Below are positions 33,951 to 43,984 of a stretch of 64,000 bases of DNA, piece by piece. The position numbers and the translations under genes are program-made. Source of the DNA: UBA2336 sp965227265 (GTDB taxonomy: Bacteria > Bacteroidota > Bacteroidia > Cytophagales > Cyclobacteriaceae); contig OZ245738.1 in assembly GCA_965227265.1 (NCBI GenBank), forward strand, positions 2,418,001-2,482,000. Direction: 5' to 3'. Every line of letters begins with the position of its first letter. Position 1 is the stretch's first letter. Under the pieces are notes generated by a model. The model searched no databases and was not told the origin of the DNA. It saw only the letters and a program-made list of their open reading frames with translations.

Positions 33951-35417
33951 TTATTCATCTTTTATACACCTGCATTCAAACGCGTAAGAACGTCTGGCAT
34001 AACCTGGGTCAAATTGTGTAAGTTGTTTAATTGACTCATTATCAAAAACATTAACTAGAACAATACCATTGGAACCCTTTCCCCCGACAACGGGTGAATA
34101 TGCCAAAGGAACTGAAGTTGATGACCAGTAAAAGCCAAAACCGAGATCAGTATCATCCGAGCTATACTCACCACCATCCCAAGAGTTATCACCATAACCC
34201 ATTCGTCCCACATTATAGGTAAGTTTAAGTTGAATAAATGCCTCAGCTGGTGTTGTCAATTCTTCATCCAACCATTCCTGCTGTGTAGGTATCCGCCAGC
34301 CGGGTGGACAAGGATTATTGTTGTTTTCATCTGCCGTCTGCCAAAGGTTTTCATTCTGAGGTTTGCGCCAGTCGTAAGGATCATTCGCCTCGCCCCCTGT
34401 GTTCATATGAATAAAAAGTGCATGCCCTGGATTGTCAGTTGACGAATACGCTGGATTATCAAGTGAACCAATGACCCCAACTCCAATCGTTTGGATTGCG
34501 AAGGGTCCGCTGTGTGGTAGGAGTTGATGTCCATCTGCCTTACGCCCCCATTGAAATACATCTCCCCAGTTTGCCCAATCTTCCAATGATGTTGGAGCAT
34601 TAGCTGCACCCAGGCTGCGATCCAGCCATTTACGACCGGTGACTGAGCTATTGATAATGCCATAGGTAACCGGCTCACCATTGTAAATAAAGTTTACTTC
34701 TACTGCATCGCCAATGCCATTGGTGAAGGAAGATTTCACTTCTGTGCCCAGCACTGTACCCTCTTCAGCTATTGGCGTAACACCAAAGCGCAAATACTTA
34801 CCAGACTGACTTTCAAGCACAATGTATTCGGAATTTGTTGCGCCATTTATCGCGACTTCGTTTAACCCAGCGGCATTATCGGCCACATACCATTGAAGTG
34901 TTGTTGCACCTTCGGCATCATTTTCGGGATCGCTGTAGGTGTATTCGGCAGTAAGTTTACTACCGATACCATTTGTACCGGTAAGTGCAAGCTCAATCGC
35001 GGTGGGCGCGGCATTGCCGGTATTAACATCTATTACGTTTCCGTAGCCAACGCCTTCGCTATTTGTGGCGTACGCTCGAACATGATATGTGGTACCGGAG
35101 TTGAGGTTCTCCAGCAGGGTTTTAAGGATATCATCACCATCTGCTTCAACGACAATTATTTCATCAGCAGTTGTAGGCTCGTCAACAAAGCTGCTGTAAA
35201 CAAACCCGCTTTCGGTGATGCTGGCGTTTCCATCATTTGTGATCTCTCCCGTTACGGATGCGGTTGTAGTGGTAATGTCTGTAGCGTCAAAGGTTGTTAC
35301 TTCAGGAATCGTTTTGGGTTTGTCGTCATCTTTGTTACAAGAGACAAGAAAGACAGAGGCTGCAAGCCATACACTACACGCTGTGAGCCGCAGGCAAAGG
35401 GTAAATTCAGTTTTCAT
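33951..35417 (-). CDS. FISUMP-domain lipoprotein, copy 1
   Basis: A lipobox-bearing leader (VFLVSCNKDDD) precedes a fibronectin-like repeat region (about 30-230) and a C-terminal FISUMP (Fibrobacter major paralogous) domain with RKWLDRSLGAANAPTS, DWANWGDVFQWGRKADGHQ, NNPCPPGWRIPTQQEWLDEE and ESRCIKDE-like end. It is a close paralogue of 40358-41812: the first 120 residues are nearly identical. The two copies flank the SusC/SusD pair, so this lipoprotein may be a surface partner for the transporter. Exact substrate is unknown. Confidence 0.88.
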   Translation of the reverse strand: MKTEFTLCLRLTACSVWLAASVFLVSCNKDDDKPKTIPEVTTFDATDITTTTASVTGEITNDGNASITESGFVYSSFVDEPTTADEIIVVEADGDDILKTLLENLNSGTTYHVRAYATNSEGVGYGNVIDVNTGNAAPTAIELALTGTNGIGSKLTAEYTYSDPENDAEGATTLQWYVADNAAGLNEVAINGATNSEYIVLESQSGKYLRFGVTPIAEEGTVLGTEVKSSFTNGIGDAVEVNFIYNGEPVTYGIINSSVTGRKWLDRSLGAANAPTSLEDWANWGDVFQWGRKADGHQLLPHSGPFAIQTIGVGVIGSLDNPAYSSTDNPGHALFIHMNTGGEANDPYDWRKPQNENLWQTADENNNNPCPPGWRIPTQQEWLDEELTTPAEAFIQLKLTYNVGRMGYGDNSWDGGEYSSDDTDLGFGFYWSSTSVPLAYSPVVGGKGSNGIVLVNVFDNESIKQLTQFDPGYARRSYAFECRCIKDE

Positions 35418-35515
35418 CTTTTCGGGACGGTTTTAGGTTTACAAATTATTAGTACTCCAGGCAATGATGTCGCGGTCATTCCCTGAGCATTAAAGCATAT
35501 ACTTGTTAAATCTTT

Positions 35516-36907
35516 TCAGTATCCATCGTTCTGCGGATTAAGGTTTGGATTATTGAGTAGTTCACTTTCCGGTATCGGATACAGTACATCGGTTGGTTCC
35601 CAAAACGGTTTAGAGTTTAGTGCTGCATCTGCATGATTCGTTCTTTTCAAGTCTAACCAGCGATGACCCCATTCAGCAAAGAGCTCAACTTTTCTTTCCT
35701 GCTCAATTGCCAGCAGCAGTTCGGCTTCCGTGACTGCTGCTGTAACTGGCAGCCCGGCACGAGACCTGATCTCATTCAGATCGGACTGTGCACTGTTACT
35801 GCCAACCAACTTTCCATTACGTGCGCGAGCCTCAGCGCGGATCAGATATTGCTCCGCAAGACGAAGCACCATTGAGTATTCCTTTGTTACCGAAGATGCA
35901 GATAATCGTTTCTTATACTTCAACGGATAGTAAGCAACACTTGCACCTGCGTACGATCCAACCCAATTTGCCCTTCGTTTATCATTCAACTCAAAAGATT
36001 TTACGAGTGTATCCGCAAGCATTACCTGACCTGGAGCAGAATTCGGAGCAGGAACAAATAGCGCGCCTTCACTGGTTGATGTTTTAAGCAGCGGATTGAT
36101 CAACTGAAATATTGCTTCATCGCTATTGGCGAGAAATGTATTATTGAGATCATTTTCGAGGTCGTACAATGCGTTGGTAATAACAATTGATGCCTGCGTT
36201 TCTGCATTCGTCCATTCCTCCATATACAAATACACACGCGCAAGCATTGCAGCGGCAGCTGCTTTGTTCGGCCGAACACGCTCAATCGTTACGTAGTCTG
36301 AAGCCAACAGTTGTTTTGCTTCCAGTAAATCATTCACCATCCCTGCATATACTTCTGCTATTTCATCCCGGGGAGCATCCTGATTAAGGCGATAATCCGT
36401 TGTGCGAATGAGTGGTACCTCGCCATACAGGTTTACCAAATAAAAATGACAAAATGCCCGGATAAAGAGCGCCTCACCTTTCAACTGTGCACTGACGGCC
36501 GGTGTTAATGAACCTGAATTTTGAATGCCTTCCAACACCGCATTGGCTGCATAAATGGATTTGTAGCACGAGCTCCAGATATTTGTGTTGACAAGATTAA
36601 GCGGGGTCAATTCATTTTCATTAAATGGCGTAAACAACGGGTCTGTATTCGTGAGCACAAGCTCGTCTGAAGACAAGCCTGATAAAAAGGTTACGCTGCC
36701 AGTACTACCTGAAGCAAACTGACCCGAGGCAATGAACTCATGATAAATACCTATAACCGCAGCGGTGGCCGTTTCATCATCCTTATAAACTGTTTTACCA
36801 TCCACGATAGCTTTGGGCAAAGCAACTTCCAGAAAGCTCTCGCATCCCAGCAAACACCAGGAGAGCAATCCAATTAACCTCAAACTTTTAATACTCTGCG
36901 AACCCAT
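35516..36907 (-). CDS. SusD/RagB-family surface lipoprotein
   Basis: The 463-residue protein has a lipoprotein leader (LIGLLSWCLLGCES) and SusD features: an N-terminal DDETATAAVIGIYHEF-type helix, TPR-like helices (LKGEALFIRAFCHFYLVNLYGEVPL) and a C-terminal LAEQYLIRAEARAR / ERKVELFAEWGHRWLDLKR motif. SusD proteins bind glycans or peptides and sit on top of a SusC barrel. It is five bases downstream of the susC-like gene. Confidence 0.95.
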   Translation of the reverse strand: MGSQSIKSLRLIGLLSWCLLGCESFLEVALPKAIVDGKTVYKDDETATAAVIGIYHEFIASGQFASGSTGSVTFLSGLSSDELVLTNTDPLFTPFNENELTPLNLVNTNIWSSCYKSIYAANAVLEGIQNSGSLTPAVSAQLKGEALFIRAFCHFYLVNLYGEVPLIRTTDYRLNQDAPRDEIAEVYAGMVNDLLEAKQLLASDYVTIERVRPNKAAAAAMLARVYLYMEEWTNAETQASIVITNALYDLENDLNNTFLANSDEAIFQLINPLLKTSTSEGALFVPAPNSAPGQVMLADTLVKSFELNDKRRANWVGSYAGASVAYYPLKYKKRLSASSVTKEYSMVLRLAEQYLIRAEARARNGKLVGSNSAQSDLNEIRSRAGLPVTAAVTEAELLLAIEQERKVELFAEWGHRWLDLKRTNHADAALNSKPFWEPTDVLYPIPESELLNNPNLNPQNDGY

Positions 36908-36911
36908 CTCT

Positions 36912-39900
36912 TTAAAACGTTAGCTGGACACCTGCTGTAATCATTTTCAATGCTGGCAACGATTTGCGCCCCGGAGCCTGCGGATCAAGGCCATCATATT
37001 TTGTGAACGTCAGGAGATTCTGACCCTGCACATATACATGACAGCTTTGAAGCTTAATTTTCTGCATCCACTTTGCGGGTACATTATATCCTAATGACAC
37101 CGTCTTTAACCGAATGAAAGAAGCGTCACTAAATGCGCGATCGCTAAACGCCATTTTATCATATGCCGAAATGGAATTACCCGACTGACTGAACTTCATC
37201 ACGTCCGAAATGTCACCCTCCTGCTGCCACCGGTCAAAAACACTGGTTGGCTGATTGCCCTGGGCGGCCATGTATTGTGAGCCCACCGAAAATGTGCCAG
37301 GCATTGTATACAGATAGAATGTATTCTCGCCCTGCTGCCGGACAAATTCAAAAAAGAAGCTGAACTCAAAACCTTTCCATGAAAGATTGTTTCCAATACC
37401 TCCATAAAATTTGCGTGCAAGATCAATCACTTCAGTTCTGTCAGCCTGTGTATAGGAATTATCCCCGTTAACATCCTGTATTTCGTATAACCCGGTTTGA
37501 GGATTGACCCCGGTTACGTGAAACAATTTTCTAATACTGAGCGACTCGCCAATTATAAATTTGCCAGCATCACCCGAGCCAGCGAGGCCGGGATATGAAA
37601 TCAATTTATTACGAGGGATAGTAAGGTTAAATGAAGAAGTCCATTTGAAATCACCGGCCTGAATGCTGGTTGCCGTTATTGTAAACTCAACACCTGTATT
37701 CTGCACGGTGGCGGTACTGTTCCCCAAGACAGACGCGAACCCCGTTATCAACGGCAGTGGACGATCCAACAACTGGTTTGATGAGCGATTGAGGTACCAG
37801 CTGGCTGAAAACAGAATGCGGTCATTCAAAAATCCCAGTTCAAGTCCTGTTTCAAGTTTTTTATTTATCTCCCAGGCATAATCAGGGTTAAGCAAGGCGA
37901 CAGGTACCAAGCCAATTGTATTCTGGTACGAATTGGGAGTTGGCTCGTACCGTTCGAAGTACTGATAGTCGCCAATCTGATCACTACCGGTGGTTCCAAA
38001 GCTTGCACGAAGTTTGCCAAAACTGAGCAACGATTGATCCTTCATGAAATTCTCTTCCGAGAATATCCAGCCCGCACCAATCGCCCCGAAATTTGCAAAC
38101 TTTTTATCCGACCCAAACCTTGAAGATCCGTCTCTCCTGCCGGTGAGGTTCAATAAATACTTTTCATTCCAGTTGAAACTCAGCCTGGCAAAAAATGCAT
38201 TGTAACGATACTGTGTGGATGTGTTATTCGGACCTTTATCTATTGGCGGAGTGGCTGCACCGAGATCGCCCAATAAATTATCACTCAGATAATCGTAGCC
38301 CGTGAAAAGCTGGTGACTAGTTGTTGTGCTTTGCCACGTTGATCCCGCGACAGCATCAAAAAATAATTTTCCAAATGTGTGCTTGAATACAAGCTGCGGT
38401 TCCAGTATCCATGACTGGCTACTGCTGCCCGCCACGGCCGTAGAGTTTCTACCCGGAGTGGTCGGATCAAAGCTTGAAAGCGGTGTAATGATCACTTCAT
38501 CGCTTGTCATTCTCGAGAACCCTGTGTTTGCCTTAAATGTTAATCCCTTTAAAATTCCGTACTGTAACACAGTATTAGCGATCAGGTTGTCGTTTTTTAT
38601 CTGTTGCGTTTTACGCATAACAGACATCGGATTGTACCACGTGGATCTGCCATCCACAATCTCCCAATTCAAATCACCATTGTCGTCATATAACTTTGGA
38701 GCCACAGGAGCCAGGTTCATGCCCCACGGAATCAGCTGAAAACCGTCAAACAATTCGTTGTTATCGTGCGCATAATTTGCTGTGAAAACCAGACTAAATT
38801 TTTTGTCCTTCGACCTATGGTTAACACTCATATTGCCAGATATCTTTTGATAACCGAAATCTCCCGGGAATACCAACGTTTCAGAGTGATATCCCATACC
38901 AAACCTGAATGATGTTGCTGCACCACCACCCGATAGCGCAAGCTGAGCATCACTAATGTTCGCAGTGCCTCCGAATAAAACATCCTGCCAGTCGGTATTA
39001 CGGGTGGTATCCCATACCATCAGATCGGGTGCATAGTGCAAGCCGGGGGTTGCCGATGGTGAAACGTTATCGTTATCAAACGCTTCGTTTCTCATTCTTA
39101 GATACTGCCTTGCATTCATCAGATTTTTTACCTGATTTGCTTTACCAACTCCGCTATAAAAACTTGCTTCAAGGCTTGTACGACCCTCCTGATCTTTTGC
39201 GCGCTTTGTTGTAATCAACACAACACCGTTTGCACCGCGTGAACCATAAATAGCTGTTGCGTCTGCATCCTTGAGCACTTCAAACGTTTCAATATTTTCA
39301 GGGTTAATTGCGTTAAGCGGATCTGTTCCATTAATCATCAATGAGCCGTACGAGGTTATCGGTGATGAAGCGACCTGAACTCCATCAATCACATAAAGTG
39401 GTCTGCTTGCATCCGGGCGCAAGCTGTTTCGGCCCCTGATCTGAACCGATATGGCGCTTCCGGGAATACCACTCTGCTGAACAATTTCAACCCCGGCCAT
39501 TCTGCCCTGAAGTGATTGTAATGGATTGACAGAAGGCTGACGGGTAATATCGGCTGCGGTAACGCGCGCAATATTGCTTGTGCTTGTTGCCTGTGTTGTT
39601 GAGTAGTAACCCCCATTAATCTGAACTTCATTCAGTGTTGTTGCATCCTCTTCCAGCACTACATCCATAACAGCCATGTTTGTTACACTTGCCTGATATG
39701 TTTTAAAACCTATGAACGAGAATATCAGAACATCATTTGAACCAACTTCAACAGCATATGTGCCATCCGGATTTGTAGCAGTGCCTGTTGTTGTGCCTTT
39801 TACGAAGACACTGACACCCGGCAGCGGTGTGCCATCACGGGTTTTGACCCGCCCGGTGATTACTACATCTTCAGCGTTACGCGTCCCGGAATTACCCTGC

Positions 39901-40256
39901 TCTTCGTTAACAATTACGTTGTTATCAACCTGCTTATACCGTAGTGGTGTATCCTGAAAAATCAAATCAAGTGTTGCCCTGACTGTGCGGGCTTCAAGGG
40001 GCAGGTTCAGATTTGAGTAACGTTCAATATTCTGAACTTTGTAGGCGAAACGCAGACTACTCTGGTTCTCAATTTTCTGAAATAGCTCAGCAAGGCTTTC
40101 CTTGCGGAGCTCGATTGTTACATTGACAGAATCAACAGACTGACCAACGGAATCCTGCGCCAATATCAGAATGCAAAAAATGAAAGACGCAAAAAGTCTA
40201 ATCAGGACCCGTGCCAGTCCGCCATGTTTATTCAGTATGAATATGCTGTAGTTCAA
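36912..40256 (-). CDS. SusC/RagA-family TonB-dependent transporter with STN domain
   Basis: The 1114-residue protein has a signal peptide, an STN domain (about 45-120, which fits regulation by a FecR/ECF pair), a carboxypeptidase regulatory-like domain (about 130-215, GRVKTRDGTPLPGVSVFVKGTT), a plug with LYVIDGVQVAS and DATAIYGSRGANGVVLITTK, and a long beta barrel to the C-terminus. It imports an unknown ligand across the outer membrane with SusD. The adjacent sigma/FecR locus has the expected regulatory partners, but FecR is broken. Confidence 0.95.
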   Translation of the reverse strand: MNYSIFILNKHGGLARVLIRLFASFIFCILILAQDSVGQSVDSVNVTIELRKESLAELFQKIENQSSLRFAYKVQNIERYSNLNLPLEARTVRATLDLIFQDTPLRYKQVDNNVIVNEEQGNSGTRNAEDVVITGRVKTRDGTPLPGVSVFVKGTTTGTATNPDGTYAVEVGSNDVLIFSFIGFKTYQASVTNMAVMDVVLEEDATTLNEVQINGGYYSTTQATSTSNIARVTAADITRQPSVNPLQSLQGRMAGVEIVQQSGIPGSAISVQIRGRNSLRPDASRPLYVIDGVQVASSPITSYGSLMINGTDPLNAINPENIETFEVLKDADATAIYGSRGANGVVLITTKRAKDQEGRTSLEASFYSGVGKANQVKNLMNARQYLRMRNEAFDNDNVSPSATPGLHYAPDLMVWDTTRNTDWQDVLFGGTANISDAQLALSGGGAATSFRFGMGYHSETLVFPGDFGYQKISGNMSVNHRSKDKKFSLVFTANYAHDNNELFDGFQLIPWGMNLAPVAPKLYDDNGDLNWEIVDGRSTWYNPMSVMRKTQQIKNDNLIANTVLQYGILKGLTFKANTGFSRMTSDEVIITPLSSFDPTTPGRNSTAVAGSSSQSWILEPQLVFKHTFGKLFFDAVAGSTWQSTTTSHQLFTGYDYLSDNLLGDLGAATPPIDKGPNNTSTQYRYNAFFARLSFNWNEKYLLNLTGRRDGSSRFGSDKKFANFGAIGAGWIFSEENFMKDQSLLSFGKLRASFGTTGSDQIGDYQYFERYEPTPNSYQNTIGLVPVALLNPDYAWEINKKLETGLELGFLNDRILFSASWYLNRSSNQLLDRPLPLITGFASVLGNSTATVQNTGVEFTITATSIQAGDFKWTSSFNLTIPRNKLISYPGLAGSGDAGKFIIGESLSIRKLFHVTGVNPQTGLYEIQDVNGDNSYTQADRTEVIDLARKFYGGIGNNLSWKGFEFSFFFEFVRQQGENTFYLYTMPGTFSVGSQYMAAQGNQPTSVFDRWQQEGDISDVMKFSQSGNSISAYDKMAFSDRAFSDASFIRLKTVSLGYNVPAKWMQKIKLQSCHVYVQGQNLLTFTKYDGLDPQAPGRKSLPALKMITAGVQLTF

Positions 40257-40357
40257 TTCAATTACGGTTCGGGAAGAATATTAAATAAGTGGCAGAGGCA
40301 TTATCCGCCACTTATTTTGATAAGTTTTTAAATAGTCATCAAGCACATGAATTGCTA

Positions 40358-41812
40358 TCACTCATCCTTAATGCAACGACATTCATACGCGTAAGCCCGC
40401 ATAAGATAATTGGCATCCCATTCTGTTGCCATTTTCATTGTTACAGTGGACGATGTTTTGCCCATAACAAAAACATTAGCACCTTTCCCCCCAGTAGATG
40501 AAAATGGCAAAGGAACTATCGTCGAAGTCCAATAAAAACCGTGACCAATACCTTCTGAATTATATACACCTCCGTCATAAGATGACTGGCCAAAAAAACC
40601 TCGTGAGAAGTTATAAGTAAGTTTTAATTGAGTATAAGCTTGTTCCGGCGTAGTTAATCCTTCTGCTTGCCACTCTTGCTGAGTAGGGACATGCCATCCT
40701 GAGGGACATGGATTATTTGTTCCATCAACACCCTGCCATAAATTATCGTTTTGAGGTTTGCGCCAGTCCCAAGGGTTTTTACTACTACCACTACTCATGA
40801 CTATGAAAAATGCATGCCCTGGATCATCTGTAGAGGAATATGTTGGACTAGCATTTGTACCAATTACACCCGTTCCTGTAATAGTATTTATATCCGATCC
40901 TGTACGTGTTACAATTTGGTGGCCATCTGCACCACGCCCCCATTGAAATAAATGTCCCCAATTCACCCAGTCATCCAATGCCGTTGGAGAATTAGCTGCA
41001 CCGAGACTGCGATCAAGCCATTTGCGGCCGGTCACTGAACTATTTATAATACCGTATGTAACAGGCTGGTTATTATAAATGAAATTTACTTCCACCTGAT
41101 CACCCACACCATTAGCCGTATACAGAGATTTAATTTCTGTGCCATCCATTACCCCTGTAGTTGCCTTCGGAGTTACCGCAAATCTGAAATACTTGCCAAA
41201 CTGAGACTCAAGCACGATGTACTCCAATTCAGTTTCACCGTCAATAGCAGCTTCGTTCAACCCCGCAGCATTATCGGCTACATACCATTGATAGGTACTT
41301 GTTCCCTGTGGATCACCTTCTGCATCACTATAGGTGTAAACTCCCGTCAGTTTGCTGCCAATGCCCAGCGTTCCTGTTACAGCAACATCAGTTGCCGTTG
41401 GTGCGGCATTGCCTGTATTAACATCTATTACGTTACCATAGCCAACACCTTCGCTATTTGTTGCATAGGCGCGTACATGATATGTGGTGCCGGAACTTAG
41501 ATTCTCAAGAAGGACCTCTAACATGTCATCATCGTCAGACTCAACGACAATTATCTCATCGGCAGTTGTAGGTTCATCTACAATACTGCTGTAAACAAAC
41601 CCGCTTTCGGTGATTCTGGTATTGCCATCGCTTGTGATCTCGGCCGTTACAGTTGCGGTTGTGGTGGTAACATCAGTTGCATCAAAGGTTGTTACTTCAG
41701 GAATGGTTTTGGGTTTGTCGTCATCTTTGTTACAAGACACAAGAAAAACTGATGCTGCAAGCCATACGCTACACGCTGTGAGCCGCAAGCAAAGGGTAAA
41801 TTTAGTGTTCAT
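40358..41812 (-). CDS. FISUMP-domain lipoprotein, copy 2
   Basis: The 484-residue paralogue of 33951-35417 has the same lipobox (VFLVSCNKDDD), Fn3-like repeats and FISUMP tail (RKWLDRSLGAANSPTALDDW, NPCPSGWHVPTQQEWQAEG). Similarity extends through the signal peptide and leader DNA. It precedes susC in the transcription order. A gene duplication around the transporter is the simplest explanation. Confidence 0.88.
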   Translation of the reverse strand: MNTKFTLCLRLTACSVWLAASVFLVSCNKDDDKPKTIPEVTTFDATDVTTTTATVTAEITSDGNTRITESGFVYSSIVDEPTTADEIIVVESDDDDMLEVLLENLSSGTTYHVRAYATNSEGVGYGNVIDVNTGNAAPTATDVAVTGTLGIGSKLTGVYTYSDAEGDPQGTSTYQWYVADNAAGLNEAAIDGETELEYIVLESQFGKYFRFAVTPKATTGVMDGTEIKSLYTANGVGDQVEVNFIYNNQPVTYGIINSSVTGRKWLDRSLGAANSPTALDDWVNWGHLFQWGRGADGHQIVTRTGSDINTITGTGVIGTNASPTYSSTDDPGHAFFIVMSSGSSKNPWDWRKPQNDNLWQGVDGTNNPCPSGWHVPTQQEWQAEGLTTPEQAYTQLKLTYNFSRGFFGQSSYDGGVYNSEGIGHGFYWTSTIVPLPFSSTGGKGANVFVMGKTSSTVTMKMATEWDANYLMRAYAYECRCIKDE

Positions 41813-41928
41813 CTTTTCGGGATGGTTTTAGGTTAAAAATTTGTTTCAGGCACTTAAGTAAAACTCAATTCGCGTTATCATTTCACTTAATTATTCTCGG
41901 TTGTTAAGAATCTTTCATATCACTACTT

Positions 41929-42938
41929 CTATTCGCACCCTTCGCCCTCTAATTTTACATTTCCATCAGGTTGCAGTGCATAGGTTGCATTCAAGGCTGA
42001 ACTAATAATATTCATAATAGTTTCAAAGCTTTCATCATTTAAAAAAGCTGCGTGAACCCGACATTGTTTCAGCTTACTATCTGAAAAAATTATTTTGGCA
42101 TTGTAACGTTCTTCAATCATTGCAGCGGCAGTTTCCATGCTTACGTCATCGAGGATAAAGAATTTGCTCTTCCAAGCAACGGCAGTTTCTGCAGTCATGT
42201 TAGTCTGACTGTAATCACCCGTTACTGTATTTACCAATAGTTGCTGATCAGGAATGAGTACAGCGAGGACTTTGTCTTTATTGGCAACCTCAACTTTGCC
42301 ACGCGTTACCGTTACTCTTACGTCTTGATCTTTGTAAGCTGAAATGTTAAATGCCGTACCCAGTACTCTAGTTGTAACATCACCGGTAATAATTTTGAAC
42401 GGTCTTGCGGCATCGTGAGCAATGTCGAAAAAAGCTTCACTGTTAACGTTACTACGCGCTCATCACCGCCAAAACCAGCATGACGCGTAATCTGACTGCC
42501 TTTATTCAATGTTACCCTGCTGCCGTCCGGAAGTTTGACGAAAAGTTTGCCACTAAAAGCTTCAGATTCCACAGGAATGACCGCGACATGTTTTGCCTCG
42601 CGCCCTTCGGTTTCATTCAGTGTATTGGCTATATAGCCAGATGCCTGCTGTTGCTGCTATAACAATTGCAGCTGCAACTGCGGCCCAGCGCCAAGGATTA
42701 AACCGACAACTTTAGTTTCCTCGGTATCAACAATCGAATTGAGAATCTCCTGTGCGCGTTCGATGGGCATATCGATGAATTCGCTTTCATCGAGCAGGCC
42801 TGCATCAATGCGATCCTGAAGCTGTTCCCTGAACTTACCTGTGCGGATGAGCATCATCAACTCATCTTCTTCAGCAGAGGAAGCAGTTTTATCGATGTAC
42901 TTGTTCAGCAGACGGTAAAAGTTCTGTTCGGGTGTCAT
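41929..42938 (-). pseudogene. FecR-type anti-sigma factor broken by three frameshifts
   Basis: Three frames together make one FecR protein. Frame 1 (42938 down to about 42695) gives the N-terminal domain MTPEQNFYRLLNKYIDK. After a one-base shift near 42695 comes the membrane helix RFNPWRWAAVAAAIVIAATA. After a second near 42625 comes FecR (VPVESEAFSGKLFVKLPDG-like, GSQITRHAGFG). After a third near 42440 comes EAFFDIAHDAARPFKI, VLGTAFNISAY and the DUF4974-like C-terminus to 41929. All three shifts are single-base losses, which is compatible with true decay or sequencing error. Confidence 0.8.
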
Positions 42939-43083
42939 GCTTCGGCTGCGCTCAGCACTTTAGTTTAAAATTTTTATATCGATTTAATTCTTTTCAACAA
43001 ATTATAATTTGCGTAACGCTTCCTTAACATTCGTTTATACTAAGACGGCTGACAGTATGCGAAGGGGTAGCGAGCATAGAATT

Positions 43084-43695
43084 TTATTTTTCAAAAGTTT
43101 GATTCAAGAGCATTCTGACTACCGTTGCCATTAATACAATCGTGCTGATGTGGCGGTTGAGTTTGGCGCGAAGGGTTATAAGCGCACGCTTCATGTGCGC
43201 TTTAACGGTATCCTTCGACAGCTTCAATTGTCTTCCTATTGCTTCGTGGCTCATGCAGTCAACCTTTACCATCCGGAAGATTTTCTTTTGTTGCGGAGGC
43301 AGCTGATCCACCAGCTCCCACACAACCTGATCGTATTGTTTTTCGATTAATGCTTCATCGGCATTTTTAGACAGCTTCAGTTCGTAGCTCAATTCTTTCC
43401 TGGCTTTCGCCTCCACGGCAAGCTTATCCATTGCATCGAGGACCGCATGCTTGGTTACAGAAAATATAAATGAGTCGAAATTCAACACATCGGTCATTAA
43501 GGTGCGCTTTAACCAGATTTTCAGAAAAACGTCCTGCACAATTTCCTCGGACATTTCCTGCGAACGAAGGAACTTAAGTGCTACCCGATAAATGCGCGGG
43601 CGATAGAACTCGTACACTTGCGTAAACGCGTATGTGCTCGATTGCGCAACGAGTTGCAGAATTTTCTTTTCATCATATGGTTTCTTTGCGCTCAT
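43084..43695 (-). CDS. ECF sigma factor (Bacteroidota FecI-like)
   Basis: The 203-residue protein has sigma region 2 (about 20-95, FTQVYEFYRPRIYRVALKFL, EEIVQDVFLKIWLKR) and region 4 (about 125-180, LPPQQKKIFRMVKVDCMSHEAIGRQLKLSKDTVKAHM). It ends in a hydrophobic helix-like tail (STIVLMATVVRMLL), unusual but seen in some Bacteroidota ECFs. It precedes the broken fecR and the SusC locus, so it probably once drove, or still drives, that operon. Two operator-like palindromes lie about 200 bp upstream. Confidence 0.93.
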   Translation of the reverse strand: MSAKKPYDEKKILQLVAQSSTYAFTQVYEFYRPRIYRVALKFLRSQEMSEEIVQDVFLKIWLKRTLMTDVLNFDSFIFSVTKHAVLDAMDKLAVEAKARKELSYELKLSKNADEALIEKQYDQVVWELVDQLPPQQKKIFRMVKVDCMSHEAIGRQLKLSKDTVKAHMKRALITLRAKLNRHISTIVLMATVVRMLLNQTFEK

Positions 43696-43811
43696 GCTTC
43701 AGTTGTGCCAAGCATAGTTTCGGGTTAGAATAGAAACGAGAACCAACAGGATATTAATAGAAAGTTAACTAAATAACATGGACATAACTTTATGAAGGAG
43801 CAGTTGCGACT

Positions 43812-43984
43812 GAAAATATTCAAACTTTATTTTTGTGTGTTGACTACCCCTTTGATAGGTGTGAACCGTCATGGGATAGTCGACAGTCCACGGTTGGTTA
43901 GGAGTAACTCCTATTGCGTTAGGATTTAATCCTATCCGAAAATATTCTTTGTGTGAACTACTCCTTCAATACTTCTGAACCGTC
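43812..43984. repeat. Direct repeat flanking palindromes
   Basis: Two imperfect copies, 43812-43870 and 43938-43984, share GAAAATATTC at one end and TGAACCGTC at the other, with TTTGTGTG-(TTG/A)-ACTAC-CCTT in between (copy 1 has a 12-base insertion). They bracket the two palindromes. A duplicated control segment is likely. Beyond this and the palindromes I see nothing that looks like a gene in 43696-44150. Confidence 0.55.
43899..43934. promoter_or_regulatory. Tandem palindromic operators, copy 3
   Basis: TAGGAGTAACTCCTA at 43899-43913 is followed by a variant TAGGATTTAATCCTA at 43920-43934, also a perfect 7-1-7 palindrome. Their centres are 21 bp apart, two helical turns, so bound dimers would lie on one face of the DNA. 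The site is between the ECF sigma gene (204 bp away) and the divergent 44151 gene (216 bp away). Confidence 0.7.

Noticed and set aside
43792..43929. 45-codon plus-strand frame through the duplicated control segment
   Set aside because: Runs across both the direct repeat and the palindrome and shows no protein-like features.
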